14,946 nt of DNA from a bacterium (GTDB lineage Bacteria > Planctomycetota > J058 > JAJDCP01). The stretch is taken from NCBI GenBank assembly GCA_030428695.1, contig JAUIEM010000248.1, forward strand, positions 1 through 14,946. Reading direction: 5' to 3'. Made by a program: the position numbers and the translations under genes. The notes below the pieces were generated by a model, which had not been told where the DNA came from, did no database searches, and saw only the letters and a list, made by a program, of their open reading frames with translations. Below, one piece after another: positions 6,446 through 14,095 of this stretch; position 1 is the stretch's first letter; every line of letters begins with the position of its first letter.

Positions 6446-7239
6446 CAGGAAGCCCCCCCGGTCGCTGGATCCGAGCCCGATTCCGAGTCCGATTCCGAGT
6501 CCGATTCCGATTCGGCAACGTGCCCGCGCCCGATTTTCCCTTTCCCTTCCGATCCCGCCCCCGCCGACTGGTCCGTGATCCGCCCGTCCTGCACCCACAG
6601 CGTGCGCAGCGCGGGGAGGCTGAGCTCGCGCTCGTGGGAGACCAGCATCACGGTGACGCCGTCCTTGCGCTGCAGCTCGAGAATCAGGGCGAGGATCTCG
6701 TCGCCGGTGTGCGAGTCGAGGTTGGCGGTCGGCTCGTCGGCGAGCAGCAGCGCCGGCTTGTTGATCAGCGCCCGGGCGAGGGCGACCCGCTGCTTCTGCC
6801 CGGCGGACAGGTTGCGGGCGCGCACGTCGACCTTCGAAGCGAGGCCGACCCGGGCCAGGAACTCCGCCGAGCGGCGCCGGCGCTCGGCGGCGCTGACCGA
6901 GGCGAAGACCAGCGGCAGGCTGACGTTCTCGACCGCGGTGCGGTTCGGCTCGAGGTAGAAGCTCTGGAAGACGTAGCCGATGTGCTGGTTGCGGAAGCGC
7001 GACAACGCCCCGTCCCCGAGCTCGGTCAGGTCGCTGCCGTCGACGACGACCGTACCGGAGGTCGGCTGGTCGAGGCCGGCGAGCAGGTTGAGCAGGGTCG
7101 TCTTGCCCGAGCCGGAGGGGCCGCGGACGATGACGAACTCGCCCGCGGCGACCTCGAGGTCGACCTCGCGCAGGGCGTGGACGGCGGTCTCCCCGCGGCC
7201 GAAGACGCGGCCGACTCCCTTCAGTGCAATCGCTGGCAT
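6445..7239 (-). CDS. ABC transporter ATP-binding protein, LolD/MacB type
   Basis: All nucleotide-binding motifs are intact: Walker A GPSGSGKT (residues 40-47), Q-loop FQSF (Gln92), signature LSAGQ (144-148), Walker B LLLADEP (164-170) with catalytic Glu169, D-loop NLDSH and the H-loop His202 in VSHE. The order and spacing fit the LolD/MacB/FtsE clade of ATPases that drive FtsX-fold permeases, and the partner permease is the next gene. The ATPase core ends near residue 224. A 40-residue low-complexity tail rich in Ser, Glu and Asp follows (SESDSESDSESGSD), encoded by a 12-bp DNA repeat, which is unusual for this family. Start ATG 7239 has GAGG about five bases upstream. It lies 19 bp after trpS and shares TGATG with the permease. 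It acts at the cytoplasmic face of the inner membrane. Confidence 0.93.
   Translation of the reverse strand: MPAIALKGVGRVFGRGETAVHALREVDLEVAAGEFVIVRGPSGSGKTTLLNLLAGLDQPTSGTVVVDGSDLTELGDGALSRFRNQHIGYVFQSFYLEPNRTAVENVSLPLVFASVSAAERRRRSAEFLARVGLASKVDVRARNLSAGQKQRVALARALINKPALLLADEPTANLDSHTGDEILALILELQRKDGVTVMLVSHERELSLPALRTLWVQDGRITDQSAGAGSEGKGKIGRGHVAESESDSESDSESGSDPATGGAS
6471..6515. repeat. 12-bp tandem repeat at the 3' end of the ATPase gene
   Basis: The unit CCGAGTCCGATT occurs three times from 6471 to 6506 (first copy CCGAGCCCGATT) and continues as a partial copy to about 6515. Because 12 is a multiple of three, copy number can change without frameshift. In the ATPase frame it encodes the acidic Ser-Asp-Glu tail; in an overlapping minus-strand frame it encodes GIGL repeats, which explains the spurious upstream extension of the permease reading frame. 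Confidence 0.85.
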
Positions 7240-7258
7240 CGGTCCTCTTTCGGGGCGC

Positions 7259-8299
7259 TCAACTTCCGAGCTTGAGAATGCCGCAGGCCTCGCGGACCTC
7301 GGCCATCAGCGGACCCGCGACCTCGCGGGCCCGGCGCGCGCCGGCGCGCAGCACATCCTCGACGAAGTCGGGATCCTTCTCGAGCGCGAGCCGGCGCTCG
7401 CGCATCGGGCCGATGTGGGCCTCGGCGAGCTCGGCGAGGCGCTTCTTGACCGCCCCGTAGCCGGTGCCGCCGGTGCGGTAACGCGCGTCCCATTCCGCCA
7501 TCTCTTCGGCCGCGGCGAACAGCTTGAGCAGGGCGAAGACCGTGCAGCCCGCCGGGTCCTTCGGCTCCTCGACCGTCGCGCTGTCGGTCTTGATCGACAT
7601 CACCTTCTTCTTCGTGCGCTTCTTCGTCTCGAACAGCGGGATCGAGTTGCCGTAGCTCTTGCTCATCTTCGCGCCGTCCAGCCCGGGCACGATCGCCGCC
7701 TCGGTGACGCGCGCCTGCGGCATCGCGAAGACCTCGCAGCCAAAGGTGGTGTGGAAGCGGGTCGCGAAGCGCCGGGTCATCTCGACGTGCTGCAGCTGGT
7801 CCTCGCCGACCGGCACGATCTCGCCTTTGACGATCAGGATGTCGGCCGCCATCAACAGCGGATAGGTGAAGAGCCCGGCGTTCGCGGCCAGGCCGCGCTC
7901 GACCTTGTCCTTGTAGCTGACCGCCCGCTCGAGGTCGCCCATCCCGACCTGGCAGGCGAGGATCCAGGCGAGCTCGGTGACCTCGGGCACGTCGCTCTGT
8001 CGGTACAGCGTCGCGCGCTCGGGGTCGAGGCCGACCGCGAGGTAGTCGAGGGCCACATCGCGGGTCTGCTTGCGCAGCACCTCGGCGTCCGAGATCGTCG
8101 TCAACGAGTGGTAGTTGGCGATGAAGTAGTAGCCTTCGCCCTGGTCCTGCAGGTCGACGTGCTGGACCATCGCCCCGAAGTAGTTGCCCCAGTGGACCTG
8201 GCCCGAGGGCTGGATGCCTGACAGCAGCCTGCGGCCGGTCACGCTCCCGGCGGCGAGCAGGCTCGGGCGCCGCTTCTCGTCGCTGTTGTGCGGGGCCAT
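7259..8299 (-). CDS. trpS: Tryptophanyl-tRNA synthetase
   Basis: The enzyme charges tRNA-Trp with tryptophan in the cytosol and is a class I aminoacyl-tRNA synthetase. The first signature is present as PSGQVHWGNY (residues 31-40), and the second is the perfect KMSKS at 211-215 within LDGAKMSKSYGN. Further family landmarks are LLMAADIL (148-155) and VPVGEDQLQHVEMTRR (162-177), which lines the active site. The length of 346 residues is close to the usual ~330. A polylysine-like loop (KKRTKKKVM, 226-234) follows KMSKS. I chose ATG 8299 because GGAGGAG sits six bases upstream; the frame is open to 8500, but that extension lacks conserved sequence. It appears to be the first gene of a minus-strand unit with the ABC ATPase 19 bp downstream, a grouping I take as positional and not functional. 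Confidence 0.97.
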   Translation of the reverse strand: MAPHNSDEKRRPSLLAAGSVTGRRLLSGIQPSGQVHWGNYFGAMVQHVDLQDQGEGYYFIANYHSLTTISDAEVLRKQTRDVALDYLAVGLDPERATLYRQSDVPEVTELAWILACQVGMGDLERAVSYKDKVERGLAANAGLFTYPLLMAADILIVKGEIVPVGEDQLQHVEMTRRFATRFHTTFGCEVFAMPQARVTEAAIVPGLDGAKMSKSYGNSIPLFETKKRTKKKVMSIKTDSATVEEPKDPAGCTVFALLKLFAAAEEMAEWDARYRTGGTGYGAVKKRLAELAEAHIGPMRERRLALEKDPDFVEDVLRAGARRAREVAGPLMAEVREACGILKLGS

Positions 8300-8339
8300 G
8301 TGTGCTCCTCCGTGTCTGTCCGTGTGACAGCAGGCCGCG

Positions 8340-8345
8340 ATTCTA
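8340..8345 (-). promoter_or_regulatory. Candidate -10 element for trpS
   Basis: Read on the minus strand, TAGAAT (5/6 to consensus) lies about 40 bases before the trpS start, predicting a ~34-nt leader that includes the GGAGGAG site. A -35 is poor: CTGCAT at 17-bp spacing. It sits back-to-back with the plus-strand TATAAT at 8400. Confidence 0.45.
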
Positions 8346-8399
8346 GCGCATGGCGGCGGAAAATGCAGCTGCTTCGGTGGCGCGGATGGCGGAGGCTTG

Positions 8400-8405
8400 T
8401 ATAAT
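8400..8405 (+). promoter_or_regulatory. Perfect -10 box (TATAAT) for the SRPBCC-like gene
   Basis: A perfect TATAAT stands out in this GC-rich DNA, on the plus strand between two divergent genes. At 17-bp spacing the -35 position reads GTGGCG, only 3/6, so an activator or a strong -10 may compensate. A start near 8412 would give a leader of about 115 bases before the ATG at 8527, long enough to hold regulatory structure, although I see no recognisable riboswitch in it. Confidence 0.5.
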
Positions 8406-8526
8406 CCCACCATCGTTTCCTGGTCCGGACCCCCTGTGCTTCGCGCGCTCGCCGCGAGACGCATCCTCCGCTGGCCGGGACGGCAGGCACCGCAGCGCAA
8501 GTGGCAACCGCAGAGTGGACGGCAGC

Positions 8527-9129
8527 ATGGAAAACGAGCAGGACGCCCCGATCGAGACCTTGAGCATCTTCCACCACATGACGATCGACGCGTCCCTTGA
8601 CCGGGTCTGGCGCGTCTTCGGCGACCCCGCCTGTCCCTGGTTCTCCCGGGGCGGCGCGGTGTACGAGAACCGGCTCGGCGGCTTCCTCTCGCACCCTGAG
8701 CTCAAGATGCGGGCGGAGGTCACGCACTTCGCGGTCGGCCGCCGCGTCGTGTGGCAGCTCTACGTCGACGACAACCTCGGCACGACCGTCGAGTACCAGT
8801 TCGCCTGGGACGGCGACAACACCCACGTGTCCTTCCGCGAGGACGGCTGGGAGCAGGTGCCCGAGGAAGACCGCGACGAGTACTTCAAGCAGTCCCGCCA
8901 GAGCTGGCTGCAGATGCTCGACAACCTGAAGAGCTGCGCGGAAGCCGACGATCAGGAAGAGACCCTGCCCGGCGACGACGGCGAGCCTGCGGGTGACGAC
9001 GAGGTCACCGTCGACGCCGGTGACGACGAGGACACGGGCGGCGACGATGAAGCGTCGGACGACGGGGACGCGGGCGGCGACGACGAAGCGTCGGACGGCG
9101 ACGGCGAAGACGAAGAGACCAAAGAGTAA
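8527..9129 (+). CDS. SRPBCC/AHSA1-like protein with acidic repeat tail
   Basis: Residues ~10-135 match the look of SRPBCC (START/AHSA1) helix-grip domains: an opening strand HHMTIDASLDRVWRVFGDP, a central set of strands (YENRLGGFL, AEVTHFAVGRRVVWQLYV, TTVEYQFAW, THVSFREDGW) and a long C-terminal helix (residues ~117-136, YFKQSRQSWLQMLDNLKS). Such proteins bind hydrophobic ligands or act as Hsp90 co-chaperone-like factors; the ligand here is unknown. Residues 140-200 form a highly acidic, low-complexity tail of Asp, Glu and Gly with two copies of GGDDEASD (171-178 and 183-190). There is no signal peptide, so it should be cytosolic. The ATG at 8527 begins the conserved part; the frame is open back to 8350, but that stretch overlaps the promoter and lacks domain sequence. 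The ribosome binding site is weak. The gene is divergent from trpS and ends 7 bp from the convergent lipoprotein gene. Confidence 0.82.
   Translation: MENEQDAPIETLSIFHHMTIDASLDRVWRVFGDPACPWFSRGGAVYENRLGGFLSHPELKMRAEVTHFAVGRRVVWQLYVDDNLGTTVEYQFAWDGDNTHVSFREDGWEQVPEEDRDEYFKQSRQSWLQMLDNLKSCAEADDQEETLPGDDGEPAGDDEVTVDAGDDEDTGGDDEASDDGDAGGDDEASDGDGEDEETKE
9035..9097 (+). repeat. Imperfect 36-bp-period direct repeat in the acidic tail
   Basis: Two 27-bp copies at 9035-9061 and 9071-9097 differ at one position (T/C, synonymous in Asp) and are offset by exactly 36 bp, encoding two 12-residue acidic units. The in-frame period suggests tail growth by slippage or unequal exchange. Confidence 0.8.
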
Positions 9130-9136
9130 CGACCGC

Positions 9137-11551
9137 TCACCACAAGTCGTGGAACAGGCGCTCCGCCTGTTCCCGGACGTACTCCTCGCTGACGTCCGCG
9201 AGCGGCGTCAGGGGCCCGTCCGGGTTCCCTTCGATCCCTTCGAGCAGCGACCGGAAGAGCGCGTCGGCCACCGCCCGGTAGGTCGGCGGCGGCTCCTCCA
9301 TCGCCGGGTCGTCGCGCAGGTACCAGCGGAAGGCGGGCTCCTGCTCCCGGGACTTCAGCCAGCGCAGGTTGACCGCCAGGGTCGGCCAGGGAACCTCGAG
9401 CTGGCTGAGGGCGTAGGCCTCCGCGACCAGCTCGAAGCGGGTCGCGAGGTTGTCCGCCGAGAAGCCCTCCTCGACGTTGCGCCACAGGTTCGACCACAGG
9501 TTGCTCCAGAACGGCGTCAGGTGCTGGAAGTCGATGATGTGCCCGATCTCGTGCAGGGTCACGCCCTCGATGTCGGCGCGCACGAGCTCGCCGATCCGCC
9601 AGTCCTCGACGCTCGTGCCGGGCGGTGGGGCGGGCAGGCCGGCGCTGAAGCGCTCGATCCAGTGCCGCCACAGCTCCGGATCGAAGTCGAGCCCGCGCAT
9701 CCGGCTCGCGACCTCGAGCAGGTCCCCGGAGGCGAGCTCGCTGACGCTGGCGCGGATCGCCTCGATGTCGACGTAGAAGCCGCGTCCGGTGAAGGTCGCG
9801 CAGCCCGCCACCCGTGACAGCCCCGCGTGGTGGCCGGCCAGGGAGCGGATGTAGCCCTCGCCGCACAGGAAGCCGTCGACCTCGAGGGTGTCGCCCTCGA
9901 TCAGCAGGCGGTGGCGGTCGCGGCGGATGATCGTCATCAGCTTCAGCTCGACGCCATCGCGGCCGGTCTGCAGGTCGAAGTACAGGCCGCGCTCGAGGAA
10001 GAAGCGCACCAGCGGCGCCTCGGGCGTCGCCAGCGGGCTCATCTCCGCGCCGTAGATCGACATCGACACCGCCTCGCCCGCGCCGGCGGGGAAGTCGGCC
10101 ACGCGCTGGCGGCAGATGTTCTCGAGGGCGGAGATCACGCTCTCGATCGCGATCGCCTCGCCGCCGGAGACCCGCGCGTAGTGCCGGTCGAAGTAGCGCC
10201 GCAGGGCGTCGACGGTGTCGAGCCAGATGCCGACCCGGAGGTGGCCGGCCTCCGCGGCGGCGAAGACCGTGCGGTCGATCACGGCGGCCTCGAGCTGGGC
10301 GGCCTGGAGCAGCCGGTGCCAGACCGAGCGCGCCTCCCACCACAGCCCGGCGCCCTCGTAGGCGATCGCGAGGTCGGCGAGCAGGCCGGGCAGCGTCTCC
10401 CGTTCCTCGGCGGCGAGGGCCGTGGCGACCGCGTCCGTCGCCGCGACGACCGGGCCGAGCCGGGTGTCCGCCTCCCACACCAGCCCCGGCAGACCGCGCA
10501 GCCAGATCTCCAAGGCCTGCTCGTACTTGCCGGCGGCGACCAGCTGCCGGCGCGCGGCGCGCGTCACCCCGGGGTTGTAGGGGTTGTTCTCGACCGCGAG
10601 CAGGATCGCGTGCTCGGCGTCGTAGAAGTTGCCCTCGGCGCGGTGGAAGTCGGCGAGGTAGTGCCACAGGCGGGAGGCCCGGGGGAAGCGCTCGAGGGCG
10701 CGCTGCACCAGCGCGCGGCCGCCGGCGAAGTCGCGCTCTTCGCCGAGGCCCGCGAGGCATTCGCTGACCGCGTAGAGGTACAGCTCCTCGGAGACCTCGA
10801 GGGCGGGAAACGCGAGCTCGAGGATCTCGAGCGCCCGCTCGGGCTGGTCGCGGCGCAGCTCGGCGAGGGCGAGCAGCCACGCGCCGCGCGGGCTCGGGGT
10901 CGCGTGGTGGGCGAGCTGCAGCACCTCGACCGCGCGCCGGTCGCAGGCCGCGAGCAGGGCGAGACCGCGGCGCTCGCGGTCGAGGGCGAGGGGGTCGTCG
11001 TCGGTCGCGGCGACGACGTCGAGGAAGAGCGGCCACGCGCGCTCGTACTCGCGCAGCTCGAGCAGCGACCAGCCGCACTCCGCCGCGGCGCGCAGCAGCG
11101 AGGGATCGAGCTGCCAGGCCGCCTCGAGGTGGCGCACCGCCTCCTCGTGCTGGCCCGCGAGCTGCAAGGCCTCGCCGAGCACGAAGCGCACGGTCGGGTC
11201 GTCCGGGGCCCGGTCGGCCAGGGCGCGCAGCCGCCCGAGGCGCTCGTCGCCGGGGCTGCGCAGGCGCTCGGCCAGCGCCTCCTGCCAGGGCGCGTGGCCG
11301 TCACCGTAGGAGAACAGGATGTCGCGGGCGCCGACCTGCAGGGTGAGGTCCTGCAGCTCGATGTGGGCGGCGGGGAAGCGCCGGTCGACGTCGAGGGCGG
11401 CCTGGTAGTAGCGGATCGCCCCGCCGTACTGGCCCTGGCGCTGGGTCGCCACCGCGCGCCGGAACGAAGGCATCCCCGGCCGCTCGAAGGCGCAGCCCGG
11501 GGCCAGGAAGGCGCACAGGGCAGAGAGAAGTAGGGTCGCCGTCGCTCGCAT
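9137..11551 (-). CDS. TPR lipoprotein with C-terminal HEIGH metallopeptidase-like domain
   Basis: An 804-aa protein starts with a lipoprotein signal peptide: MRATATLLLS, a hydrophobic core, then APGC with Cys20 as the lipid-bearing residue. Residues ~30-350 read as tandem TPR-like helical pairs (QYGGAIRYYQAALDVD, QHEEAVRHLEAAWQLDP, ERALEILELAF, NFYDAEHAILLAVENNPYNP, KYEQALEIW). A TPR array suits binding partner proteins in the periplasm or on the outer membrane. Near the C-terminus HEIGH (His667, Glu668, His671) forms a zinc-binding HExxH motif in GVTLHEIGHIIDF, and Glu711 in FELVAEAYA, 40 residues on, is a plausible third ligand, which is the gluzincin arrangement. The order TPR then peptidase suggests a surface or periplasmic protease with a recruitment domain; the substrate is unknown. 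ATG 11551 starts a good signal peptide; the ribosome binding site is weak, and an ATG at 11596 is possible. It is the last gene of a three-gene unit. Confidence 0.85.
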   Translation of the reverse strand: MRATATLLLSALCAFLAPGCAFERPGMPSFRRAVATQRQGQYGGAIRYYQAALDVDRRFPAAHIELQDLTLQVGARDILFSYGDGHAPWQEALAERLRSPGDERLGRLRALADRAPDDPTVRFVLGEALQLAGQHEEAVRHLEAAWQLDPSLLRAAAECGWSLLELREYERAWPLFLDVVAATDDDPLALDRERRGLALLAACDRRAVEVLQLAHHATPSPRGAWLLALAELRRDQPERALEILELAFPALEVSEELYLYAVSECLAGLGEERDFAGGRALVQRALERFPRASRLWHYLADFHRAEGNFYDAEHAILLAVENNPYNPGVTRAARRQLVAAGKYEQALEIWLRGLPGLVWEADTRLGPVVAATDAVATALAAEERETLPGLLADLAIAYEGAGLWWEARSVWHRLLQAAQLEAAVIDRTVFAAAEAGHLRVGIWLDTVDALRRYFDRHYARVSGGEAIAIESVISALENICRQRVADFPAGAGEAVSMSIYGAEMSPLATPEAPLVRFFLERGLYFDLQTGRDGVELKLMTIIRRDRHRLLIEGDTLEVDGFLCGEGYIRSLAGHHAGLSRVAGCATFTGRGFYVDIEAIRASVSELASGDLLEVASRMRGLDFDPELWRHWIERFSAGLPAPPPGTSVEDWRIGELVRADIEGVTLHEIGHIIDFQHLTPFWSNLWSNLWRNVEEGFSADNLATRFELVAEAYALSQLEVPWPTLAVNLRWLKSREQEPAFRWYLRDDPAMEEPPPTYRAVADALFRSLLEGIEGNPDGPLTPLADVSEEYVREQAERLFHDLW

Positions 11552-11627
11552 CGTCACGGTCCGCAGCCCGGTTTCCACCGACCCATCAGTCTGCATCACC
11601 GGAGCGCCCGCCGCAAGTGCACGCCTG

Positions 11628-12617
11628 TCATGCGTCTGCGACCGGATACGGGCCGTCCTCGAAGCGCTGCGGGTGGTAGGGCTTCGAGCCGACGGCGCGG
11701 GCGAGGGGGCTGCGCAGCTCTTCGCCGCGGCGCAGCCGCTCGAGCAGCGCCGCGAAGGTGTGCTCCGGCCGCCAGCCGAGCGCCTCCTGGGCGGCGGCCG
11801 GGCTGTACACCCGGTCGACCCCGTCGTGCATGCGCCAGCCGCGCTCCCGGTACACCTCCTCCCAGCCCGGCACCCGGACGCGCAGCACATCGGGCAGGGC
11901 GCCCCGCAGCCGCGGCAGGTCCTCGGGCAGGAAGGGCGGCGGGGCGCTGATGATGAAGCGCCCGAAGCCGAGCTCCCGCGCCCGGGCGGCCGCGAGCCGG
12001 CAGGCGGTGACGATGTCCGCGACGTCGACCCGCCGGTGCAGGTACTCGTTGAGCTTGAGGTTGTCGTCGGCGAAGGCGGCGCGGCGGGAGGGGTCGTCGT
12101 CGGCCTCGAGGAAGAAGCGCGAGGTGCGGAGCACGACGCAGGGCAGCCCCCGCTTGCGCGCGAACAGCTCGCAGAAGCTCTCGGCGGCGCCCTTGCTGAC
12201 CCCGTAGACGTTGCGCGCCAGGGGCCGCAGCGCCTCGGTCACCCACACCGTCGGGGCCTCCGGCGGCGGGCGCAGGGCATCGCCGAAGGCGCTGGTGGTG
12301 CTGATGAAGACGAAGGCCTCGACGCCGATCCGCGTCGCTTCCTCGAGCAGCGCCAGGGTGCCGGCGATGTTCGTCTCGACGAAGTCCTGCATGCGGTGGG
12401 TCGCGACGTGCGGCTTGTGCAGGGTGGCGGCGTGGAAGATCGCCGTGACGTCGGCGCAGGCCGTTCGCACGACCTCCGGGTCGGCGACCGAGCCGACCAG
12501 GTCGGTGAAGGGCGAGGGCAGGATGTCGAGCCCGCGCGCCTCGATCCCCTCCTCGCGGAAGGTCCGCATCAGCGCCTCGCCGAGGTGTCCGGCGCTTCCC
12601 GTGACCAGCGCGCGCAT
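11628..12617 (-). CDS. NAD(P)-dependent epimerase/dehydratase (extended SDR)
   Basis: A 329-aa extended short-chain dehydrogenase. The Rossmann glycine motif GSAGHLG lies at residues 7-13, with Asp31 placed to bind the adenosine ribose of NAD. The catalytic set is present: Ser/Thr in FISTTSAFG (~104-112) and Tyr138-x-x-x-Lys142 in YGVSKGAAE. The substrate half ends with GWRPEHTFAALLERL, a typical nucleotide-sugar epimerase ending. The likely reaction is oxidation-reduction of a nucleotide-linked sugar, but the substrate cannot be read from sequence. I chose ATG 12617 because GGGGAGG stands about six bases upstream; the ATG at 12632 would put that ribosome binding site inside the gene. It lies 18 bp after the membrane-protein gene and 76 bp before the lipoprotein gene, with which it probably forms an operon. 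Confidence 0.93.
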   Translation of the reverse strand: MRALVTGSAGHLGEALMRTFREEGIEARGLDILPSPFTDLVGSVADPEVVRTACADVTAIFHAATLHKPHVATHRMQDFVETNIAGTLALLEEATRIGVEAFVFISTTSAFGDALRPPPEAPTVWVTEALRPLARNVYGVSKGAAESFCELFARKRGLPCVVLRTSRFFLEADDDPSRRAAFADDNLKLNEYLHRRVDVADIVTACRLAAARARELGFGRFIISAPPPFLPEDLPRLRGALPDVLRVRVPGWEEVYRERGWRMHDGVDRVYSPAAAQEALGWRPEHTFAALLERLRRGEELRSPLARAVGSKPYHPQRFEDGPYPVADA

Positions 12618-12635
12618 CGTCTTCCTCCCCATGCT

Positions 12636-14024
12636 TCACTCGAGGCGGATGCGGTTGCTGTACACCCCCGTCCGGTGCCCGACGGCGTCCCAGCCGCGCC
12701 CCAGGGAGGTCGCCGCCAGGGTGATGTAGACCCTGCAGGGCGCCCGCTCGCTCTCGCCGCTCCTGTCGAGCTCGATCGCGTTGACCGGCAGCCCCCAACC
12801 GGCGCTGGGGGAGAGCGTCCGCCCGGCCTGCCGGGCCCAATCGTACAGCACGATGCGGCCGACTTCGAGGCCCCCGTCGTGGAGGAAGATGGTCAGGCTG
12901 TCCTCCCCGAGCGGACCGCGGGCCAGCTCGCGGAAGGGACCCTTCTCGCCGCTGCTCGCCTCGACGATGACGAGGTCGCCCCCGGCGTCGAGGAAGGCGG
13001 CGCGGCAGGGGCGGCCGAAGGGGTAGTCCGACGGCAGCACCGCGATCGGGGTGGTCGGGCAGGGGGAGAACACCAACTCGAGCCGGCGGTGGCCGCGGAT
13101 CTCGATGGTCGTGAAGCTGTTGAGATGGGAATAGAGCTCCTCTTCGAGCACGCTACTCGCCGCGAGCGCCACGCCCGCCTCCAGCGCGCGCACCTCCAGC
13201 CGGCGCGCCGCGCCGCCCCCGTAGTCGAGCCGCAGCCACCCCTCGCCGCGCTGCCCGCCGCGCAACAGGCGAGGGAAAGCGACCGTGGGAAGACTCGGAG
13301 CGACCATCCGAGCCTGTTGCGCGCCGCGCAGGGTGAGCGCGTCCGCGGCGCGGCCCTCCGGATGGAAGATCGTCCAGCACCGGTCCGGGCTGGCGTCGAA
13401 CCAGCGCAGGAGCGGCTCGACGTAGACCTGCAGCGGACCGAGCCGGGCGCGCACGGCGCCCTCCGCCGCGTACACGGTCAGCCCGTCGGCGAGCCCGATC
13501 CTGCCCGGCAGCCGCGGGTCGAGCCGCAGCTCTACGGGCGCCGTGCCCGCCGGGCGGGTGTCGGCCTCCGGAGCGCGCTGTGCGGTGACCGCGGCGAGGG
13601 CCAGCAGCGCCGCGGGCAGCGCGATGACCCCGCGCGGACGCCGGCGGAAACGTAGCCACCAGGCCGCGGCGAGCAGCGCGCCCGGGACCAGGGCGGGCAG
13701 GAGCAGGCGCGCGCCGCTGTGGGGGAAGACGACCAGCCCCGCGAGCGGCCCGGCCAGGGTGAAGGCCGTCAGCGCGAAGGCCGCGCCGCGCTCCAGCGCC
13801 TCGGCCCGCCCGTGCCCGGGGCGAAGCAGGCGGGCGAGGAGACCGAGGAGGGCGGTGACGAGCAGCAGCCCGGGCAGGACGCGGTTGGCGAAGAAGCGCG
13901 GGTGGTCGAGGGGGAAGCCGCCCGGCAGGAGTGCCCACGCCCCGAGCGCGCCGGCCGCCGCCGCCAGGAACAGTCCCCGCCAGGTCGCACACAGCAACCG
14001 GCTCGGCGTTCGTGCTTCTTCCAC
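12636..14024 (-). CDS. Five-helix membrane protein with large C-terminal soluble domain
   Basis: The 462-aa product has about five hydrophobic helices in its first 150 residues (roughly 15-34, 48-67, 81-100, 106-124 and 131-148) and then a ~310-residue region rich in beta strands with no further helix. That region includes ELRLDPRLPGRIGLADG, a possible stretch with conserved Cys (FSPCPTTPIAVLPS, ~327-340), and ends NRIRLE. It resembles no family I can name; a membrane protein with a sensing or substrate-binding extracytoplasmic domain is a reasonable reading. Translation starts at a GTG with GGAGGGAGG directly upstream. The gene is the first of a unit with the epimerase and the TPR lipoprotein. 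Its upstream region carries the MITE-like element at 14096-14250, so that insertion may sit in its promoter. Confidence 0.75.
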   Translation of the reverse strand: MEEARTPSRLLCATWRGLFLAAAAGALGAWALLPGGFPLDHPRFFANRVLPGLLLVTALLGLLARLLRPGHGRAEALERGAAFALTAFTLAGPLAGLVVFPHSGARLLLPALVPGALLAAAWWLRFRRRPRGVIALPAALLALAAVTAQRAPEADTRPAGTAPVELRLDPRLPGRIGLADGLTVYAAEGAVRARLGPLQVYVEPLLRWFDASPDRCWTIFHPEGRAADALTLRGAQQARMVAPSLPTVAFPRLLRGGQRGEGWLRLDYGGGAARRLEVRALEAGVALAASSVLEEELYSHLNSFTTIEIRGHRRLELVFSPCPTTPIAVLPSDYPFGRPCRAAFLDAGGDLVIVEASSGEKGPFRELARGPLGEDSLTIFLHDGGLEVGRIVLYDWARQAGRTLSPSAGWGLPVNAIELDRSGESERAPCRVYITLAATSLGRGWDAVGHRTGVYSNRIRLE

Positions 14025-14071
14025 GCCTCCCTCCAGGCTTCGGACGTGCGGGGCGGGCCGGAGGTTCAGGG

Positions 14072-14087
14072 TGTTCCCGACAGTGCC
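14072..14087. repeat. Partial, second copy of the element end motif outside the element
   Basis: TGTTCCCGACAGTGCC at 14072-14087 resembles the right end of the adjacent element (TGTTTCCTGACAGGCCC at 14234-14250) with one missing base and small changes. It also pairs, with one bulge, against the element's left end: TTCCCGACAGT versus ACTGTCAGGGAA. It may be a decayed end of another insertion or a nested remnant. Confidence 0.45.
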
Positions 14088-14095
14088 TCCCCTTA

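Noticed and set aside
6446..6598. Upstream extension of the permease (51 extra residues with GIGL repeats)
   Set aside because: It lies inside the ATPase gene, is made of the 12-bp repeat in another frame, and the ATG at 6445 is better placed by the TGATG overlap.
4826..6958. 710-aa plus-strand frame opposite the ABC genes
   Set aside because: Asp/Glu/Leu/Arg-rich antisense pattern with no recognisable domain; the ABC motifs on the minus strand are unambiguous.
8300..8500. 67-residue N-terminal extension of TrpS
   Set aside because: No synthetase sequence there, it crosses the promoter region, and GGAGGAG supports the ATG at 8299.
8350..8526. N-terminal extension of the SRPBCC-like protein
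   Set aside because: It includes the TATAAT and has no domain-like sequence; ATG 8527 is closer to the domain start.
9130..9136. Terminator between the convergent SRPBCC-like and lipoprotein genes
   Set aside because: The gap is only seven bases and no stem with a T run is visible.
11552..11890. Extended frame of the lipoprotein up to 917 aa
   Set aside because: It overlaps the epimerase gene and buries the signal peptide; the residues are Arg/Ser/Pro-rich mirror sequence.
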